A DNA stretch of 29,557 bases from a virus: positions 1 to 29,557 of IMG/VR virus record IMGVR_UViG_3300020469_000174. One strand, 5' to 3'. The position numbers and the translations under genes are program-made. The notes under the pieces were generated by a model. That model did no database searches and was not told the DNA's origin. It was given only the letters and a program-made list of their open reading frames with translations. Positions within the stretch are counted from its first letter, which is position 1. Every line of letters starts with the position of its first letter. Below are positions 1 through 6,195 of this stretch, piece by piece.

Positions 1-1024
1 TGTAATCAAAGATGCTATTTTTCAGGGCACCTTCAGGTTGATAATCTGTAAATGTTTTTTCAGCTGCATCGCCACCTTCATGCATCTCAATAACACCTTT
101 GCCCATCAAAATATCTTTTTCAGTAATTTTGCCATCACCACTTAAATCTGGGAAATCAGATGACTCGGCTTCGCCTCCGCTACCGTACATAGGCATCATC
201 TGCTTAGGTGTTTGTCCAGATGGCATATAGTTAGGCACACCTGATGGTGGTTGCATTAATGAAGGTAAGCCTGCAGTTGGTAAGGTTGGGCTTATTGGTT
301 GATTCTTGTTAGGTAAGTTCATGCTAAGATTAGGGTTTTGTTGTATTAAACTGTTCTGTAATTGATCATACATGCTGATATAGCCTGGAGTGCCTGGAAC
401 ATACATCCCGTCGTTAGGATCAGTATTAGGTGTACCTAATAAGTTTTCTTTTTCAAGACCATAATTACCGATTCTGTCTACTCCGCCTAGAGATGGTCCT
501 GGATTAGGTTTAAGAAGTCCTGGTGTCATAATTGGATTGCCAAAAGGTGGGCTTACGGGTGGCATTTTACTTGGTGGATTTTGTGACGTGTAATAATCTT
601 GTGCACCTGGGTTAGCTGCAAAATATTCTTTCAATTGGTTGTGGTATCTTGCCATACTGCTAGAACCTGTTTGTTGATTGCCAAAAGCATCTGTATAAGA
701 CCTCATGTCCATAGTTTGCATTTCTGGAGGTTGGGGCATATCAGCAAATCTATTATCTGTTTCAGGCATACCTGAACCACCTGGTTGCATATAGCTAGGT
801 AACATGCCGACATTAGCCATATTTCTGCCTTGGGCCTCGGCAATAGAGGGAGGTAATAACATATTCTTACGAGGGAGATTATTGAAGAATGGGTTCATTT
901 GTCTATTACCTCCAAACAATCCTCTGTTGTTCATATTGTTTCTAAAATCAGACAAGCCACCCCCTGGGTTCCGTCTGTTACGGTTGTTTTTTAAAATATT
1001 TCTGATGTTATTAAAAAAACTCAT
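1..1024 (-). CDS. Pro/Gly/Met-rich virion-associated protein with EF-hand-like loop (3' end beyond left edge)
   Basis: The frame is open from the ATG at 1024 to the left edge, at least 341 codons without a stop. The start overlaps the TGA of the upstream gene (ATGA, 1021-1024). The N-terminus is Asn/Arg-rich (MSFFNNIRNILKNNRNRR), followed by a low-complexity stretch rich in Pro, Gly, Met, Gln and Asn, typical of disordered structural proteins of marine phages. Near the left edge (113-148) is DLSGDGKITEKD, which fits the 12-residue EF-hand calcium loop with acidic residues at positions 1, 5 and 12, Ser at 3 and Gly at 6. It is then followed by ILMGKGVIEM. A role in the virion is inferred from composition and from lying in the same orientation as the right-hand virion block. 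No enzymatic domain is recognised. Confidence 0.75.
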   Translation of the reverse strand, partial: MSFFNNIRNILKNNRNRRNPGGGLSDFRNNMNNRGLFGGNRQMNPFFNNLPRKNMLLPPSIAEAQGRNMANVGMLPSYMQPGGSGMPETDNRFADMPQPPEMQTMDMRSYTDAFGNQQTGSSSMARYHNQLKEYFAANPGAQDYYTSQNPPSKMPPVSPPFGNPIMTPGLLKPNPGPSLGGVDRIGNYGLEKENLLGTPNTDPNDGMYVPGTPGYISMYDQLQNSLIQQNPNLSMNLPNKNQPISPTLPTAGLPSLMQPPSGVPNYMPSGQTPKQMMPMYGSGGEAESSDFPDLSGDGKITEKDILMGKGVIEMHEGGDAAEKTFTDYQPEGALKNSIFDY

Positions 1025-1314
1025 TTGATTGATATACCTGTTGTATTTTCAGAAAGACCTAACATTTGTTCAGCCGTTTCAAGTTCTTGTAAACTTAGAC
1101 CTATTTCTGCAAGTAAGGCGTTAATTTCTTCTTCTGTTGCACCTTGGGCTATCAATTGATTTATTGCAGCTCTTATTTCTTTTAAACTCTGAATAGCAGC
1201 CGTCTTATCTTCTGCGGATATTTGACTAATAGCATCATTTACTTCTTTGGGTTGTTGCAAACCGCCGATAGGGCCGTCTGGCATTCCTGATAGTGCGTTT
1301 AACTCTTCTTGCAT
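1021..1314 (-). CDS. Small Glu/Leu-rich helical hypothetical protein
   Basis: This 97-residue acidic protein is probably almost all alpha-helical. A low-complexity N-terminus (NALSGMPDGPIGGL) precedes Ala/Glu/Leu-rich helices with heptad-like spacing (SLKEIRAAINQLIAQ, EEEINALLAEIGLSLQELE). It is translationally coupled to the next gene by ATGA at 1021-1024. No Shine-Dalgarno is visible before the ATG at 1314, where the upstream sequence reads AATCTCACTTTAATATG. It is the first gene after the 467-bp non-coding region, so its transcript probably starts there. A virion-assembly or scaffold-like role is possible from its place beside the structural gene, but the family is not recognised. Confidence 0.65.
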   Translation of the reverse strand: MQEELNALSGMPDGPIGGLQQPKEVNDAISQISAEDKTAAIQSLKEIRAAINQLIAQGATEEEINALLAEIGLSLQELETAEQMLGLSENTTGISIK

Positions 1315-1567
1315 ATTAAAGTGAGATTAAACCAGTTTTATCAATTTGTCTAGAAAATATATATACCCCCTGGGTATGGGTACCCTTAATTGTAAAAAAT
1401 ATGGTTTTTGCGTGAGAGGATTATTGTGTAAAGGTTGCTCCCATATTCGCCACCCGATAAAGTGTGTATGGGGGTGTCAGATCCCGATCTCCTCCATATA
1501 ATTCGACCCTGTATAGAGTCCCTAACCCGATATTCCCCTGGCTAATAAATAGATCTATCAATACTAT

Positions 1568-1692
1568 ATGTTGTGTTTGTTATGAGTAAAACTAAAACAC
1601 AAGATGTTGTGTGGATCTCACTAGGATCGAGGGGTATATACCACTAGATGTTGTGTTTTATCTTTGTTGGATCAGAACACAAGATGTTGTGT
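1568..1692. repeat. Four direct ATGTTGTGT repeats, two within ACACAA-N4-TTGTGT palindromes
   Basis: ATGTTGTGT occurs at 1568-1576, 1604-1612, 1648-1656 and 1684-1692, all in the same orientation. Start-to-start spacings are 36, 44 and 36 bp. Copies 2 and 4 lie in the dyad ACACAAGATGTTGTGT (1597-1612 and 1677-1692), with six paired bases on each side of GATG. Regular spacing in a gene-free region suggests binding sites for a sequence-specific protein, either iterons or operators. No initiator gene is adjacent, so origin function is only a possibility. Confidence 0.6.
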
Positions 1693-1708
1693 TCGAGGGC
1701 ATAACGCC

Positions 1709-1747
1709 CCTGGTTAGTCCTCAGGTCTATCACCCAAGGACGCCAGG
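1709..1747. other. Two-tier stem-loop in non-coding region
   Basis: CCTGG (1709-1713) pairs with CCAGG (1743-1747), and inside it GTCCT (1717-1721) pairs with AGGAC (1737-1741), leaving a 15-nt loop. There are ten G/C-rich pairs in two tiers. No T-run follows on either strand, so a classical terminator is unlikely. It lies 34 bp before the 3' end of the leftward gene 1782-2090, so it could shape the 3' end of that transcript. Confidence 0.45.
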
Positions 1748-1781
1748 CACGCTATAAGTAAAATAATTAATATATCAACCA

Positions 1782-2090
1782 TTACAGCCACTGTTGCTCG
1801 ATAGCGTAGCCATCGTCATACAATACACTAGACAGGCTATAAACTAAGTGGAAACCCATATCCATACCGCAGCCGCCAACAAAGACGGAGCGGGTATCGG
1901 GTTTATATTTATAATCTAATAACTCGGCTATATACCAGCTGACATTCTGAACATGTCCCTTTCTGCCCGATCCTGTTACCAGTATATGCCTGGACATACC
2001 CGAAGGTGCAACCTTAGTCACAAACGTGTAAGCAGTTGATCCCTGGGGGAACATGTCCTGAAGTATTTCTTTAATTCTTGCCTTCTCCAT
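1782..2090 (-). CDS. Conserved phage hypothetical protein with SGMSR and GCGMDMGFHLVY motifs
   Basis: I place the start at the ATG at 2090 (MEKARIKEIL, 102 aa), which overlaps the upstream stop as TAATG and has GGAGG at 2095-2099. A longer reading frame upstream lacks these signals. The sequence has the pattern Y-T-F-V...PSGMSRHI, then an N-V-S-W-Y-I-A segment, then GGCGMDMGFHLVYSLSSVL. From memory, this pattern recurs in small uncharacterised proteins of many tailed phages and prophages; no function is known to me. It is last of three overlapping leftward genes and probably shares their promoter upstream of 2885. Confidence 0.8.
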   Translation of the reverse strand: MEKARIKEILQDMFPQGSTAYTFVTKVAPSGMSRHILVTGSGRKGHVQNVSWYIAELLDYKYKPDTRSVFVGGCGMDMGFHLVYSLSSVLYDDGYAIEQQWL

Positions 2091-2455
2091 TATGCCTCCT
2101 CCTTTTCTTCTAAGTAATAATCTAGATGGTTGCAAAGCTCATCTAGGTATTCATTATCAACTTCTACAACTGCTACCAGAGCATTTCGTCTAGGATCTCT
2201 GTCTGAAGCTACATAACAATCCATATAATCAGGCACACTATAATAGTTATGATCGTTATAGACCTGTTCGAAAAGCTCATCTACTACTTCCGTTGCGGTA
2301 TCTAGGCAAGCAAACCTACCCCAAGTGCCGTTCAGCATCTCTTCTCTATTAAAGCAACGAATACCACTAGTGTCTTCGCTATCCAATAAATATAACGATT
2401 CCATTAAAACCTGGGCTATTGCCTGGTGTTCTCTACTTCCTCTATTTATTTGCAT
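2090..2455 (-). CDS. Hypothetical acidic protein, middle gene of leftward trio
   Basis: The ATG at 2455 (MQINRGSREHQAIAQ) is preferred over the GTG at 2464 because AAAGG sits eight bases upstream of it. This gives 121 aa. The protein is acidic and Tyr-rich toward its C-terminus (YNDHNYYSVPDYMDCYVASD, then DYYLEEKEEA). No catalytic motif or transmembrane segment is seen and the family is not recognised. It overlaps the upstream gene by 14 bp and the downstream gene by one base (TAATG), so the three are clearly co-translated. Confidence 0.7.
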   Translation of the reverse strand: MQINRGSREHQAIAQVLMESLYLLDSEDTSGIRCFNREEMLNGTWGRFACLDTATEVVDELFEQVYNDHNYYSVPDYMDCYVASDRDPRRNALVAVVEVDNEYLDELCNHLDYYLEEKEEA

Positions 2456-2885
2456 TTGCTTCACCTTTAAATATAACAGGGGGGCTGGTTCTATAACTTT
2501 CCAATTTTTTTACCGTATTTGTATAACTTTCTTCTAACATGCCGTCAGCAATAAATCCCCTCTTAACATCACCAAGCAAGTTTCTATTAGGTGAGCCGTA
2601 AACATCAGGGTAAAGCTGGGCAAGCTTTAATATTTCAGGCATATGCTTGGCTATATAACCCAAACGCCATCCGACCAAGTCGTTTAAAGCCGTAGCCATA
2701 ATTTTTATAGCCTGGGCGATCTTATCAGCGGGTTTACTGTAGACTGCACCCTCAGTTGCATCTACTAAATACTTTGCCAATAGAGAATGATCAGTATTAG
2801 CCTCTATTGCATAATAGCCAGCAAATGAATGGGGGTTGCCCTCATTTGTCGGCTCGTACGTTTTCATTTTATTATCTGTTTTCAT
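2442..2885 (-). CDS. Hypothetical protein, first gene of leftward trio
   Basis: This 147-residue protein starts at an ATG preceded by GGAG (2895-2898 on the opposite strand) at good spacing. A second Met at residue 7 is a possible alternative start. The middle is helical (KIAQAIKIMATALNDLVGWRLGYIAKHMPEILKLAQ) and the C-terminus basic. There is no signal peptide, TM segment or recognised domain. As the first gene leftward from the divergent region at 2886-3214, it is a candidate early gene. Confidence 0.7.
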   Translation of the reverse strand: MKTDNKMKTYEPTNEGNPHSFAGYYAIEANTDHSLLAKYLVDATEGAVYSKPADKIAQAIKIMATALNDLVGWRLGYIAKHMPEILKLAQLYPDVYGSPNRNLLGDVKRGFIADGMLEESYTNTVKKLESYRTSPPVIFKGEANANK

Positions 2886-3214
2886 AATAATAATCTCCTT
2901 ACCTATTAATATACAGATAGTAGTTAATATTGCAAGTATTAATTGGGCCTGAGGATCCTTGAAAGACTCTATATATGTGGCTTTGATGTGTGTGCCTTAG
3001 TCGCACAACATGATATAATTTGTGTGTGTCCTTGGTTTTTTAGGGCAGTCCCGACAAGTCCCCATTAGCCTTATTTTTGTGTGCGTTCCCGCTTTTTTTT
3101 TGAGCTTTGTCTCTGCGTGAGGGTATTAATGCTATTAATAACCGTGAATTAGGGGGTTTAATATTAACTTACCTATTGTAATTGATTACTATGTGTAGTT
3201 AACTAGTAAGTACT
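2886..3214. promoter_or_regulatory. Divergent early control region
   Basis: These 329 bp separate the leftward trio from the rightward early train. They contain the leftward promoter candidate, a rightward extended -10 (TGATATAAT, 3011-3019) with no good -35, and a closer rightward candidate TTGTAA-17-TTAACT (about 3175-3203). There are also T-runs near 3035 and 3092, the hairpin TATTAAT-GCT-ATTAATA (3124-3140), and a split direct repeat: CTTACCTATT, TAGTTAA and AAGTA at 2898-2938 and again at 3168-3212. The repeat beside both divergent starts suggests a shared regulator. No ORF is supported inside. Confidence 0.5.
2908..2935 (-). promoter_or_regulatory. Putative leftward promoter for 2885-1782 genes
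   Basis: On the minus strand TTGCAA (2935-2930) and TATATT (2913-2908) are separated by 16 bp, about 22 bp before the start codon, with GGAG between. The match to a sigma-70 promoter is moderate. TTGCAA is itself a palindrome, so the -35 assignment rests on spacing. Confidence 0.4.
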
Positions 3215-3586
3215 ATGAAAGACTATTTTAAATATGACGAGATCAAAAGTTATTTTAATGACTTTTTAGCTGAAGATTCAGGTATTGATGGTGAGAGAAA
3301 CGATTTCTTAGCCACTCATGATTCTGACTTCAGAGATGAATTACATCATCATGCATTTAATACTGACTATTTCATAATAGGCACATACAAAGCCAAACAA
3401 TGGCTGGGAGACAAAGCCTTTGATGCAATTGATATTATTAAAGATTATGAAGAAAGTGAGTTTGGCGAAGTCACAACGGATTTAGGGAGCCCTGAAAGCG
3501 TGGTCAATATGTACGCTTATATTGTAGGCGAAGAAATTGTTTACCAATGGCTAGAAGCTAACCCACTAGAAGAGGTGGAAGCGTGA
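3215..3586 (+). CDS. Early acidic hypothetical protein
   Basis: This is the first gene of the rightward train (123 aa). It is strongly acidic (Asp/Glu-rich throughout, ending NPLEEVEA), with a HHH cluster near residue 44 and a Tyr/Phe-rich N-terminus. There is no TM segment, signal peptide or recognised motif. The ATG follows AGTAAGTACT, a very poor ribosome site, so translation may depend on a short leader. The stop overlaps the next start as GTGA. Acidic early phage proteins often bind host machinery, but that is only an analogy here. Confidence 0.75.
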   Translation: MKDYFKYDEIKSYFNDFLAEDSGIDGERNDFLATHDSDFRDELHHHAFNTDYFIIGTYKAKQWLGDKAFDAIDIIKDYEESEFGEVTTDLGSPESVVNMYAYIVGEEIVYQWLEANPLEEVEA

Positions 3587-3948
3587 AAACAGAAATATAT
3601 ACTGACTACGCAATATGTCTTGATAATTCAGAAAATATTATCAAGGAATATTCCAATTATGCTGAGATGATTATTCATCTCTTCCAACTTCATGCTGAAA
3701 ACCCAAAAGCTGACTACTTTGTCAAATGGTATAAATACGAGAAAACCTTATATACAAAAGAAGATGCAAGAAAAGGTGGATATTGTATAGAAGGTGAAGA
3801 AGAAGAATGGGATTCAGACCCTACAAAACCATTTCCATATTTTGGTGATTATCCTCGTTTATATGATGAAATAGTTGAATTAGACAGAGGTTCTTACGAA
3901 TTAGATATTCTTGGTAAGTATCAAATCAAAGAAGAGGTTGAGGTGTAG
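3583..3948 (+). CDS. Early acidic hypothetical protein (GTG start)
   Basis: The GTG at 3583 overlaps the upstream TGA and has GAGGTGGAAG just before it, so I accept this non-ATG start. The 121-aa product is rich in Glu, Asp and Tyr (GEEEEWDSD, FGDYPRLYDEIVELDRG). It looks like a compact soluble domain with no recognised family. Its stop codon lies inside the 5' arm of a terminator-like hairpin (3940-3959), so the end of this gene is also a control point for the genes downstream. Confidence 0.75.
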   Translation: MKTEIYTDYAICLDNSENIIKEYSNYAEMIIHLFQLHAENPKADYFVKWYKYEKTLYTKEDARKGGYCIEGEEEEWDSDPTKPFPYFGDYPRLYDEIVELDRGSYELDILGKYQIKEEVEV

Positions 3949-3963
3949 AAATACTCCTCTTTT
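3940..3963 (+). terminator. Terminator-like hairpin with GAAA loop inside early train
   Basis: GAGGTGTA (3940-3947) pairs with TACTCCTC (3952-3959) around a GAAA loop, with one T-T mismatch, followed by TTTT (3960-3963). It begins inside the upstream stop region and ends three bases before the next ATG. It could be an intrinsic terminator or attenuator that tapers expression along the train. The U-run is short, so read-through is likely. Confidence 0.5.
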
Positions 3964-3966
3964 GTT

Positions 3967-4161
3967 ATGCAAAATATTACAAGAACAGAAATAGAAAGAG
4001 ATGATAATTACCTGGGGACAGGTAATTATTTTCTTACCTTATACGGTACAGATGAAGCTCAGAAGGAATACATTATAGATACGGCAGAGTTTATTAATAT
4101 AAATGCTCTTAACCGTTATCTAGATAATTTAGGGGGAAACGATCATGTCATTAACAGCTAA
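3967..4161 (+). CDS. Early hypothetical protein without Shine-Dalgarno
   Basis: This 64-aa protein starts three bases after the T-run of a terminator-like hairpin and has no Shine-Dalgarno; the preceding arm CTCCTC is instead anti-SD-like. The sequence suggests a small beta-alpha fold (YFLTLYGTDEAQKEYIIDTAEF, then a helix with ALNRYLDNLGG). No known family. The 3' end overlaps the next gene by 17 bp. The frame is credible because of tight packing and codon pattern, but translation may be weak or depend on read-through ribosomes. Confidence 0.6.
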   Translation: MQNITRTEIERDDNYLGTGNYFLTLYGTDEAQKEYIIDTAEFININALNRYLDNLGGNDHVINS

Positions 4162-4375
4162 TGAAGCGTTTAACATTTTAAAGACCAAAAACAACAGATA
4201 CTTATGTACTTTTATTAAACGAAGAATCAATATGTTTGATAATCCATCAGAACTGTATCAGCTCGTTATTAATGAAGTTGTGAGAAGAAAAGAGCAAGAC
4301 TTTAAAAATATATGGAGTGGTAAGGATCTTAAAGATGAACCAATTGAGGAAGTATTAGAGGAGTTAGGATTATGA
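4145..4375 (+). CDS. Early hypothetical protein (MSLTANE)
   Basis: The ATG has GGGGGAAA eight bases upstream. The 76-aa product has a basic middle (IKRRINMF) and an acidic C-terminal helix (DEPIEEVLEELGL). Its N-terminal TANE coding sequence shares the 12-mer ACAGCTAATGAA with the gene at 5204 (4154-4165 and 5210-5221), a hint of shared ancestry or recombination among the small genes. No recognised family. The stop overlaps the next start as ATGA. Confidence 0.65.
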   Translation: MSLTANEAFNILKTKNNRYLCTFIKRRINMFDNPSELYQLVINEVVRRKEQDFKNIWSGKDLKDEPIEEVLEELGL

Positions 4376-4608
4376 GCAAATTGATACATACAAGTTTTGA
4401 AATTGGCTACAAAGAAAACGGAGCATTAGATTATTTTCATGACGGAACTAGTAATAAATATTTAGATAAGAACCGTTATAAAGTTGTGTCTACTAGGGGC
4501 AAAGAAATAACAGATGATTTAGACATCAGCCTAGGCTTAAAAGATTATGAATGGCGAATAGAGGTATATGACGAGTTGAAAAAGTTAAAGGAGCAACCCA
4601 ATGAGTAA
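4372..4608 (+). CDS. Early hypothetical protein, 78 aa
   Basis: The start is ATGA-coupled with GAGG upstream (GAGGAGTTAGGATT). The soluble, charged sequence mixes beta-prone segments (NRYKVVSTRGKEI) with an Asp-rich turn and a C-terminal Lys/Glu helix (VYDELKKLKEQ). No catalytic or metal-binding pattern and no family I recognise. It overlaps the next gene by 8 bp, consistent with one polycistronic early transcript. Confidence 0.65.
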   Translation: MSKLIHTSFEIGYKENGALDYFHDGTSNKYLDKNRYKVVSTRGKEITDDLDISLGLKDYEWRIEVYDELKKLKEQPNE

Positions 4609-4852
4609 AGCAGACATAATTCAATACTTTGGCAACAGGGGTATGTTTTTAGACAACAAAGACTTTAAAGAGTTTGGCGTGGTAGGAAGATATATTTTTA
4701 TACACTTCATCAATGGTGAATACGAAAACAGGGGTTGGGTTGGGATGTATGAAACAGGATATTCTTGTCTTGAATGCATGGAAGATTTTGAATACAAAAA
4801 CTTTAAGTTTAGTAAAGCACACATGAGAAAGTGTGTAACAGGAGAAGCATAA
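4601..4852 (+). CDS. Early hypothetical protein with aromatic/Cys core
   Basis: AAAGGAG precedes this ATG. The 83-aa product has an aromatic, Gly-rich centre (YENRGWVGMYETGYSCLECMED) with CLEC, a CxxC-like pair, and a third Cys near the C-terminus, so a small metal site is possible but unproven. The C-terminus is basic (KFSKAHMRKC). Transcription may stop just after it at the structured element 4852-4925. Confidence 0.65.
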   Translation: MSKADIIQYFGNRGMFLDNKDFKEFGVVGRYIFIHFINGEYENRGWVGMYETGYSCLECMEDFEYKNFKFSKAHMRKCVTGEA

Positions 4853-4925
4853 GATTGGTAGTCTCCCCAGCAGTATGTTGTTGACTGTTGGACGACTTTA
4901 AAAGTGCAAACAACTAGTCTGATTT
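4852..4925 (+). terminator. Structured terminator-like element after 4852
   Basis: AGATTGGT (4852-4859) can pair with ACTAGTCT (4913-4920) using two G-U pairs, followed by GATTTTT. Inside, GTTGTT (4877-4882) matches AACAAC (4909-4914), and ACTT/AAGT pair around a small loop. The outer and second stems share two bases, so they partly compete. A large-loop terminator or a small structured RNA are both possible. Confidence 0.4.
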
Positions 4926-4987
4926 TTCTCATTTAGCGAGGGGTTTGAACAGACGATAAACAACAAAGCCAATATGTGTATGTCTCT

Positions 4988-5019
4988 TGCTAGTTTAGAC
5001 ACACAAAATAGAACTAGCA
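4988..5019. promoter_or_regulatory. 8-bp inverted repeat upstream of 5040 gene
   Basis: TGCTAGTT (4988-4995) and AACTAGCA (5012-5019) are perfect complements separated by 16 nt, 20 bp before the ATG at 5040. No T-run follows. It lies in the largest gap of the early train (4853-5039), the one place with room for a second promoter and operator. It could equally be an RNA hairpin in the leader. Confidence 0.4.
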
Positions 5020-5039
5020 TTAACTTAATGGAGATAAAT

Positions 5040-5207
5040 ATGAAAACTTGGAATAGCACAATAACATACTCTGTAATCGATATTGGTAGAGAGTGTGGAA
5101 CAGAAGAAGAATATAAAGAATGGGTTAAACAGTCTTTTAGGGAAGAACACAATATTGAATTAGAGGATAGAGACATAACCGATATTGAATATGAGGAGAG
5201 TGCATGA
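5040..5207 (+). CDS. Early hypothetical protein, 55 aa
   Basis: I choose the ATG at 5040 because GGAG (5030-5033) sits at proper spacing; an in-frame ATG at 4974 would run through the inverted repeat 4988-5019 and has no ribosome site. The product (MKTWNSTITYSVIDIGRECG...) looks like a small beta-alpha domain with an acidic C-terminus. No recognised family. It ends in EESA at the sequence GGAGAGTGCATGATGA, which recurs at the next gene junction. Confidence 0.65.
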   Translation: MKTWNSTITYSVIDIGRECGTEEEYKEWVKQSFREEHNIELEDRDITDIEYEESA

Positions 5208-5386
5208 TGACAGCTAATGAAATGACAGACGATAATTTTATAAAGTTTCAAGATGATTTTTATAATTTGCTTGAAAAGTATGGAGTAAAAAATATTGACT
5301 GCGAACATAAACAGTGGCAAGAAATATGTAAACTTAGAAATAAAGTTGTTGAATTTATTGAGTCAGAAACATGGGAGAGTGCATGA
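5204..5386 (+). CDS. Early hypothetical protein, 60 aa
   Basis: This starts with tandem ATGATG overlapping the upstream TGA, with GGAG upstream. The protein is helical and acidic with two Cys in the second half (NIDCEHKQWQEICKLRNKVVEF). It ends WESA at a second copy of the junction 16-mer GGAGAGTGCATGATGA. No family recognised; the frame is supported by coupling on both sides. Confidence 0.65.
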   Translation: MMTANEMTDDNFIKFQDDFYNLLEKYGVKNIDCEHKQWQEICKLRNKVVEFIESETWESA

Positions 5387-5571
5387 TGAGTAAAGTAATT
5401 GAAGCAGTTAAAGAAGCAAGTATATCTGTTGCTTGTTTGCTTGATGATGTTGCAGTTGATAAAGATGATATTTTAAATTGTGAATTAGATTTAAATGAAC
5501 TACAAAAAGATGTTGAGCATATACAAGACCAAATAACCATAATAGAAAACTTTTTTAAGGAGAATAAATGA
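5383..5571 (+). CDS. Early small helical hypothetical protein
   Basis: The start is at the ATGATG at 5383, coupled to the upstream stop; an ATG at 5371 lacks a ribosome site. The 62-aa product is almost entirely helical with coiled-coil-like spacing (CELDLNELQKDVEHIQDQITIIENFF). It could be a small dimerising protein that binds a partner, but there is no recognised family. The next gene follows with a 4-bp overlap. Confidence 0.65.
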   Translation: MMSKVIEAVKEASISVACLLDDVAVDKDDILNCELDLNELQKDVEHIQDQITIIENFFKENK

Positions 5572-5795
5572 TGAGTAAACCGACATTAGAAGAATTAGGT
5601 ATTGATACCGACACAATGATTATTGAGGTTGAAGGTGGTCTTATCCAAGAAATCCATAACGATAAAGTCCCAATAAGAATATTTGACTGGGATAATCTAA
5701 AAGGCGGATACGATGATAATGGTGAACCGACAACTATCGAAGAACAAGAACAACTGTTTAATAATATGTTGTCAGCAATAGAAAGGGAAGACTAA
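5568..5795 (+). CDS. Conserved small phage protein with VEGGLIQ / DWDN motif
   Basis: AAGGAG lies upstream of a tandem ATGATG start. The 75-aa product carries IIEVEGGLIQEI near residue 20 and RIFDWDN near residue 40. From memory, this V-E-G-G-hydrophobic-Q ... D-W/Y-D pattern is seen in many small uncharacterised phage and plasmid proteins; no activity is known to me. The C-terminus is acidic. It is coupled to the next gene by one base (TAATG). Confidence 0.7.
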   Translation: MMSKPTLEELGIDTDTMIIEVEGGLIQEIHNDKVPIRIFDWDNLKGGYDDNGEPTTIEEQEQLFNNMLSAIERED

Positions 5796-6001
5796 TGACT
5801 TGGGAGATAATAAACCATACTAGACAAGCCGTCTTAGATTATGAGTGTAAGGCTTGTGGCAGTCCTGTAATGTGTGTTGCTTATGAAACGCATAGTAATT
5901 TACACTTGGACAAGAAAAAAACTTCTTGCACTAACTTTATGTGTGAGAAGCATAACGAAGATCATAACTTATTAGATTTAATTATAGGAGGAGATTTATG
6001 A
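5795..6001 (+). CDS. Small zinc-ribbon-like protein
   Basis: The 68-aa product has Cys at about residues 18, 21, 27, 45 and 50 and His at 53. The pairs CKAC and CTNFMC are spaced as in a zinc ribbon, so it likely binds one Zn ion. Target (nucleic acid or protein) is unknown. The start shares a base with the upstream stop (TAATG), and the end overlaps the next ATG (ATGA) after a strong GGAGG. Confidence 0.7.
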   Translation: MTWEIINHTRQAVLDYECKACGSPVMCVAYETHSNLHLDKKKTSCTNFMCEKHNEDHNLLDLIIGGDL

Positions 6002-6195
6002 CTGAAGAAAAAGAACTTATCAGCACATACAGAAAGAACAACCGTGTAGCTGATATCTACAAAACAACCAAAGGTTACGAAATAGAATTGTTCGAAAAGG
6101 GCAAAAAGATCAGAGTGGTTGAAGCTTGGGAACATTCAGAATCTTGGGCTGAGGACGTTGCTGAAAATTGGAATGAAGGAGTATTAAGATCATGA
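5998..6195 (+). CDS. Small phage protein with WAEDVAENWNEGVL C-terminus
   Basis: AGGAGG precedes this ATG. The 65-aa product begins with a charged beta-hairpin-like stretch (RVADIYKTTKGYEIELFEKGKKIRVVEAW cut across two strands) and ends in an acidic helix SESWAEDVAENWNEGVL. From memory, small marine-phage proteins with a similar ESYAEDAAENW ending exist, but I cannot verify homology. Function unknown. The stop is coupled to the next gene. Confidence 0.65.
   Translation: MTEEKELISTYRKNNRVADIYKTTKGYEIELFEKGKKIRVVEAWEHSESWAEDVAENWNEGVLRS

Larger units (their letters stand above)
1315..1781. other. 467-bp non-coding control region
   Basis: No ORF with a credible ribosome site is found on either strand. 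Base composition is visibly more GC-rich than in the flanking genes. It holds four ATGTTGTGT repeats (1568-1692), a two-tier stem-loop (1709-1747), a CCCATA/TATGGG inverted repeat (about 1442-1472) and the near-palindrome AGATCCCGATCT (1479-1490). It lies upstream of the leftward virion genes and downstream of the leftward 1782-2885 genes, so it can carry a terminator for the latter, a promoter for the former, or a replication or packaging site. Which of these applies cannot be settled from sequence alone. Confidence 0.6.

Noticed and set aside
804-1028. 74-aa plus-strand ORF at the left end
   Set aside because: It is antisense to the long open leftward frame 1-1024 and lacks a ribosome site.
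1582-1647. 21-codon plus-strand frame over the ATGTTGTGT repeats
   Set aside because: No Shine-Dalgarno, no coupling, and it merely translates the repeats.
4852-4980. Possible tRNA or tmRNA in the early-train gap
   Set aside because: No cloverleaf, no T-loop consensus and no acceptor stem with the right spacing; a terminator-like structure explains it better.
4621-5320. Minus-strand ORFs (4621-4932 and 4898-5320) across the early train
   Set aside because: They are opposite a tightly coupled series of plus-strand genes and have hydrophobic, Ser/Leu-rich shadow composition.
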